Assembly (NCBI RefSeq): GCF_946481145.1
Contig: NZ_CAMLMJ010000019.1
Location: 26,817 to 90,816 of the forward strand
Direction of reading: 5' to 3'
Source: an uncultured Sediminibacterium sp.
GTDB lineage: Bacteria > Bacteroidota > Bacteroidia > Chitinophagales > Chitinophagaceae
Length of the DNA stretch: 64,000 nt
Position numbers and translations under genes: made by a program. Each line of letters begins with the position of its first letter. Within the stretch, counting starts at the first letter, position 1. The notes below the pieces were generated by a model. The model was given only the letters and a program-made list of their open reading frames with translations, was not told the origin of the DNA and did no database searches. Of the stretch, positions 61,404-64,000 are shown piece by piece.

Positions 61404-62084
61404 TTACTGGTATTGGTTGGTTGTAATAACCAGGTTGTCTATCGACCAGCTTTTCAAACAGTAATTTCCGGGTGGTTGCAATACATCATTCATGGTAATA
61501 ACCAGTGAATCTCCTGTATGTGATGTGAGCCTTTCAATTTTATACAATGTTGTTTTGTTAGGGGCACTTTGTGATGAGCATGCTCCCGGTAAATCGGTGG
61601 CCCATGCATTTGCTTTTGCAATATTTTTAAAACCGCCTGCCGTATAATTATCCGGAAAGGATTGCCGGTAAGTACCATTAGAAAATGTGGTGAGGTATAA
61701 GGGGTAGTTGTCAAGATTCATTACCCAAGCATCGGGTAAGCTATATCCCGGAGCTATATAATCGCCGTCCCAGTTGTCGTGTATATAGAGATCGAAACTT
61801 ATTTTGAGTATGCTGTGTGCAGGAAGTTTTTTTACTTTCAGGTAGAGGAAATTATTATTAAATCTACCGAAAACATGTTGTCCATTGAACGTAGTTAAGG
61901 TTGGTGTATCAACCAGTCCCTGGGCATTGTATACATCTATCCCGATATTGGTGGCATTTTCGAAATGCTGTTCATAAACGATGGTTTTTTTGGGAATATC
62001 CTTAAAGCACCCATAAAACAGCAATGAAAGAGTAGTTATGATAAATAAAAATAATCCTGTTTTATTAAAGGCAGTCTTTTTCAT
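61404..62084 (-). CDS. Hypothetical secreted or lipid-anchored protein, beta-rich
   Basis: Not recognised. An N-terminal hydrophobic helix (~9-25) ends in LLFYGC, which could be a lipoprotein cleavage site, although the residues before Cys fit the lipobox only loosely. The remaining ~200 residues alternate short strands rich in aromatics, Asn and Asp (SFDLYIHDNWDGDY, LYLKVKKLP, SWSIDNLVITTNQ), like a jelly-roll or carbohydrate-binding fold. The frame also opens at 62102; 62084 (MKKTAFNK) starts at the charged lead of the signal. As first gene of the region C run, 25 bp before wzx, it may have a role in glycan attachment; this is speculation. Confidence 0.75.
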   Translation of the reverse strand: MKKTAFNKTGLFLFIITTLSLLFYGCFKDIPKKTIVYEQHFENATNIGIDVYNAQGLVDTPTLTTFNGQHVFGRFNNNFLYLKVKKLPAHSILKISFDLYIHDNWDGDYIAPGYSLPDAWVMNLDNYPLYLTTFSNGTYRQSFPDNYTAGGFKNIAKANAWATDLPGACSSQSAPNKTTLYKIERLTSHTGDSLVITMNDVLQPPGNYCLKSWSIDNLVITTNQYQ

Positions 62085-62127
62085 AAAAACGGTTTCAGAC
62101 AATGGCTATGCCAGAAAAGTAGAAGAT

Positions 62128-62135
62128 CAAAAATA
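62128..62135 (-). promoter_or_regulatory. Candidate -7 box before the region C gene run
   Basis: On the - strand TATTTTTG is a perfect TAnnTTTG match, 43 bases before the chosen ATG of the lipoprotein gene (62084). No good TTTG was found 19-21 bases further upstream, so only half of the promoter pattern is present. Confidence 0.3.
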
Positions 62136-62387
62136 TAGCTCTATTACGGGAGTACCATAATTATTTTATATATCTGTTTTTTGGCTTCATGTAGGGAGGA
62201 TTATGGAACAAAAATTTTCAAGATTAGGATGATTTATCATGACAAATCATGAAAATGAGTGATTTATTCCATTACTGTCAGGTAAAAAGATCTGCGATCT
62301 GCGAGGTTTTTTATGTTGCATTTGGTCATCAAATAGCATATTTACGGCAAATAAGCATTTCTTTAATCAACTGATTTTAAACTATCT

Positions 62388-62476
62388 AATTCGCGGCCCC
62401 ATCTGGTTATTTCATTAATAGCAGAATACCTGGAATAACCGCTACCCAAGCTAGCAGCTAGAGGCTAACAGCCACT
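62388..62476. repeat. Dispersed repeat, partial (second half only), with heptamer units
   Basis: AATTCGCGGCCCCATCTGGT, TTCATTAATAGCAGAA and AACC-GC match the second half of the ~190 bp repeat loosely, ending in GCTAGCA, GCTAGAG, GCTAACA (62450-62470). Confidence 0.6.
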
Positions 62477-62674
62477 GTTGTCCGGGAAAAAATAGCTTCT
62501 AGCCACTAGCTGCTGGCTACTAGCCTTTTTTTGCTATTAATTTAACCATTCACAAGCTTGGATATGGTAATTAAATTTTTATTTTAAGAAGGATTATTAC
62601 AAAACAAATTCGCAAGCCCTGTCATTTATTCAAATAATAGCAGAAAACCTAAAACAAGCACCAATCAAGGCTAG
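62477..62674. repeat. Dispersed ~190 bp repeat, complete copy 1
   Basis: Runs from GTTGTCCGGGAAAAA through a heptamer stretch (GCTTCTA, GCCACTA, GCTGCTG, GCTACTA), TTTGCTATTAATTTA, GATATGGTAATTAAA, CAAATTCGCAAGCCCTGTCA and TTCAAATAATAGCAGAAAAC to CACCAATCAAGGCTAG. Copy 2 at 63747-63936 has the same blocks in the same order and orientation, with few substitutions. Together they flank the methyltransferase gene. Confidence 0.92.
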
Positions 62675-62735
62675 CAGCTAGAGGCTAGAAGCTAGCAGCC
62701 TATTTTCCCCGGACAGTTCTGGCTAACAGCTAGCA
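62670..62735. repeat. Heptamer array GCTAGCA type at the methyltransferase 3' side
   Basis: GCTAGCA, GCTAGAG, GCTAGAA, GCTAGCA (62670-62697), then a TTTTCCCCGGACAG interruption and GCTAACA, GCTAGCA (62722-62735) ending in a T-run. On the - strand the arrays follow the methyltransferase stop. Confidence 0.88.
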
Positions 62736-62774
62736 GCTTTTTTCACCTTACAGCAATAACTAATTGATAGCCGA

Positions 62775-63608
62775 TCAATATTCAGGTGACTCAATAAGCC
62801 ATTTTTTCGATTTGTCCACTTCAATCACCGCTTCTATTTCACCCCTGAAATAGGGTATCAGATTCCCTAAGTCAAGGAAAACTTTTCTCAGGCGGTCCTT
62901 AAGGCTATGAATGGGGAATTGTTTGTATGCATATTTCCTGATAGTAACGGTAAAGCCGTCATTCATTTTTTTGAAATACTTACGGATCTCTGATGAGGAA
63001 TATTCTTTCCAATGGTGACCATAGGTTACATTGCGGAAAATTGAATCAATATCCTGACCAACTCCCTTCAGCAGAATAAGATGCAATAAGGTTCTGGAAA
63101 TATTGAAAATGGTGAGTGAATTCGGTGTTGTGATATAAATTAAACCTTTGTTATTCAGGATACGATAAATGTTTTTCCAGAAATTTATAGGATTAAAAGT
63201 GATATGTTCTAATATTTCTGTGAACAAAATGAGATCATAAACATCCGATTTTGTTTGACAGCTTTCCAGTGTTTCCAGGTTATTTTCTACTACTGGAATG
63301 AGATTGTATTTTTCAGCACGATCTTTTACAAAACCAATATTCCAGAACTCACTCACATCCATTGAATGCACTTTATATCCTAAAAAAGTAAGTATGAGAC
63401 TGGAATGTAAATAATGACTGCCGATATCAAGTACTACCTGGCCTGGTGTGCAGATTGCAGTAATTGACTTGGCCATTCGGAAGAAACGCCTTCGGTGAAA
63501 CTTAAAATAGGAGAGGTCTTGTTCATTTCCTGTTTCACAGACAATCTGTTCAACTTGTTCTATTGCCAAAATAATAGCTTGCTCTGTGATTATAGGACCA
63601 GATTTCAT
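62775..63608 (-). CDS. Class I SAM-dependent methyltransferase
   Basis: Cytoplasmic methyltransferase of 277 residues: VVLDIGSHYLHSS at ~58-70 as SAM motif I, SMDVSE as motif II, YDLILFTEILEHI as motif IV and NNKGLIYITTPNSL as motif V, the pattern of Methyltransf_11/23-type enzymes. The C-terminal third (KKMNDGFTVTIRKY onwards) is not recognised. A glycan or lipid substrate is likely from context. It stands alone, 672 bp from the region C run, with long direct repeats on both sides, so it may be a separately acquired gene. Confidence 0.85.
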   Translation of the reverse strand: MKSGPIITEQAIILAIEQVEQIVCETGNEQDLSYFKFHRRRFFRMAKSITAICTPGQVVLDIGSHYLHSSLILTFLGYKVHSMDVSEFWNIGFVKDRAEKYNLIPVVENNLETLESCQTKSDVYDLILFTEILEHITFNPINFWKNIYRILNNKGLIYITTPNSLTIFNISRTLLHLILLKGVGQDIDSIFRNVTYGHHWKEYSSSEIRKYFKKMNDGFTVTIRKYAYKQFPIHSLKDRLRKVFLDLGNLIPYFRGEIEAVIEVDKSKKWLIESPEY

Positions 63609-63746
63609 CAGTAAATAGTATTGCGATAATAATTGGCAACGAAAATATCGTTTTATGTGCTTTTCGGGGAAATAAATATATATGGTTTATACCTGATCTG
63701 TTTCAAACAAAGTAACTATAAATGCGAATGAGGGGTTGAAACCATT

Positions 63747-63936
63747 GTTGTCAGGGAAAAATAGCTTCTATCCACTAGCTTCTAGCTTTCTTTTGCTATT
63801 AATTTAGCCATCCACAAGCGTAGATATGGTAATTAAATATTTATTTTAAGTAGGTATTTTTACAATACAAATTCGCAATCCCTGTATTTATTCAAATAAT
63901 AGCAGAAAACCTAAAACAAGCACCAATCAAGGCTAG
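63747..63936. repeat. Dispersed ~190 bp repeat, complete copy 2
   Basis: Same blocks and orientation as 62477-62674: GTTGTCAGGGAAAAA, GCTTCTA/TCCACTA/GCTTCTA, TTTGCTATTAATTTA, GATATGGTAATTAAA, CAAATTCGCAATCCCTGTAT, TTCAAATAATAGCAGAAAAC, CACCAATCAAGGCTAG. The heptamer segment is one unit shorter than in copy 1, which explains most of the length difference. Confidence 0.92.
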
Positions 63937-63962
63937 AAGCCATTTCTGTCCGGAGAAAATTG

Positions 63963-63997
63963 GCTTCAAGCTTCAAGCCGCAAGCTACAAGCTTTGA
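63963..63997. repeat. Heptamer array GCTTCAA type, five units
   Basis: GCTTCAA, GCTTCAA, GCCGCAA, GCTACAA, GCTTTGA in register at the end of the window. Confidence 0.85.
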
Positions 63998-64000
63998 TGG

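Larger units (their letters stand above)
62103..62774. other. 672 bp gene-free gap: promoter-like box and dispersed repeats
   Basis: Near the lipoprotein gene is a -7-like box (62128-62135, - strand). An ATGATTT/AAATCAT inverted repeat with 8-base loop lies at 62229-62250. From 62388 on the gap is filled by a partial and a complete copy of the dispersed repeat plus heptamer arrays (62450-62470, 62495-62525, 62670-62697, 62722-62735). Bases 62251-62387 show nothing recognised. No coding frame accepted. Confidence 0.8.
63609..64000. other. 392 bp gene-free end of window: dispersed repeat and heptamers
   Basis: After ~130 bases with nothing recognised except AT-rich leader DNA of the methyltransferase gene, the second complete dispersed repeat (63747-63936) begins, followed by a further heptamer array running to the window edge. 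The pattern probably continues beyond base 64000. Confidence 0.75.

Noticed and set aside
62495..62532. Intrinsic terminator (hairpin plus T-run) at 62.5 kb
   Set aside because: Heptamer units there can pair and a T-run follows on the + strand, but the neighbouring genes are on the - strand and the same sequence is part of the dispersed repeat, so it was not called a terminator.
62450..63997. Integron-like gene cassette with attC sites
   Set aside because: Repeats flank one gene, but no attC core sites with the expected inverse-core layout and no integrase were seen; the repeats contain heptamer arrays and recur at 54 kb without a gene between the halves.

Overview
The window looks like a chromosomal stretch of a Bacteroidota bacterium, most likely of the Chitinophagaceae or a near relative. 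This is an inference from gene content: SLBB export proteins paired with kinase-less Wzz proteins, Wzi barrels, a bacterial myo-inositol-phosphate synthase, AT-rich DNA, and upstream boxes of the Bacteroidetes TAnnTTTG type. Almost every gene concerns synthesis, modification, polymerisation or export of surface polysaccharides. No transposase, phage gene, tRNA, rRNA, transcription regulator or CRISPR array was seen.

Region A (1-38365, + strand, nearly gapless) is one long glycan operon. It opens with a truncated SLBB export gene and a Wzz gene. A WbpA/WbpE/WbpD/WbpB set follows, and with a WbpI-type 2-epimerase (17642-18724) it predicts UDP-ManNAc3NAcA synthesis. Further on are extra sugar enzymes, three PP-loop N-acetyl sugar amidotransferases, two HisH/HisF-like pairs, five GT4-like glycosyltransferases, Wzx and Wzy. 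The end holds a bi-domain oxidoreductase, a second 2-epimerase, a heparinase II/III-like protein and a PglD/PglE/PglC/PglF set for N,N'-diacetylbacillosamine and its transfer to undecaprenyl phosphate. The prediction is a repeat unit started by bacillosamine and carrying amidinated diamino-uronic acids, related to Pseudomonas aeruginosa O5-type O antigen. Bases 8689-13578 form a visibly AT-richer insert (methyltransferase, SDR, metallophosphoesterase, ATP-grasp, amidotransferase) that may be an undescribed sugar-modification cassette.

Region B (38366-50763, + strand) holds myo-inositol-phosphate synthase, three Wzi-like barrels, a WcaJ-type initiating transferase and a second, complete Wza-like/Wzz pair. 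Its genes are separated by repeat-filled gaps. Region C (51028-63608, - strand, convergent with B) is a second assembly cluster: lipoprotein, Wzx, GT2, GalE-like SDR, Wzy, GT4, acyltransferase, GT4, FkbM-like protein and WecG-type transferase, preceded by a methyltransferase gene flanked by ~190 bp direct repeats. B and C together probably make a second polysaccharide.

From about 39.9 kb to the end of the window most gaps of more than about 50 bp hold short repeat arrays with a 7-base period. The units differ from gap to gap and are often mirrored by complementary arrays. Several arrays touch start or stop codons. A second repeat family forms hairpins of constant layout whose stems change together on both sides. 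Neither kind was seen in region A. These repeats and the AT-rich cassette are the best candidates for something undescribed.
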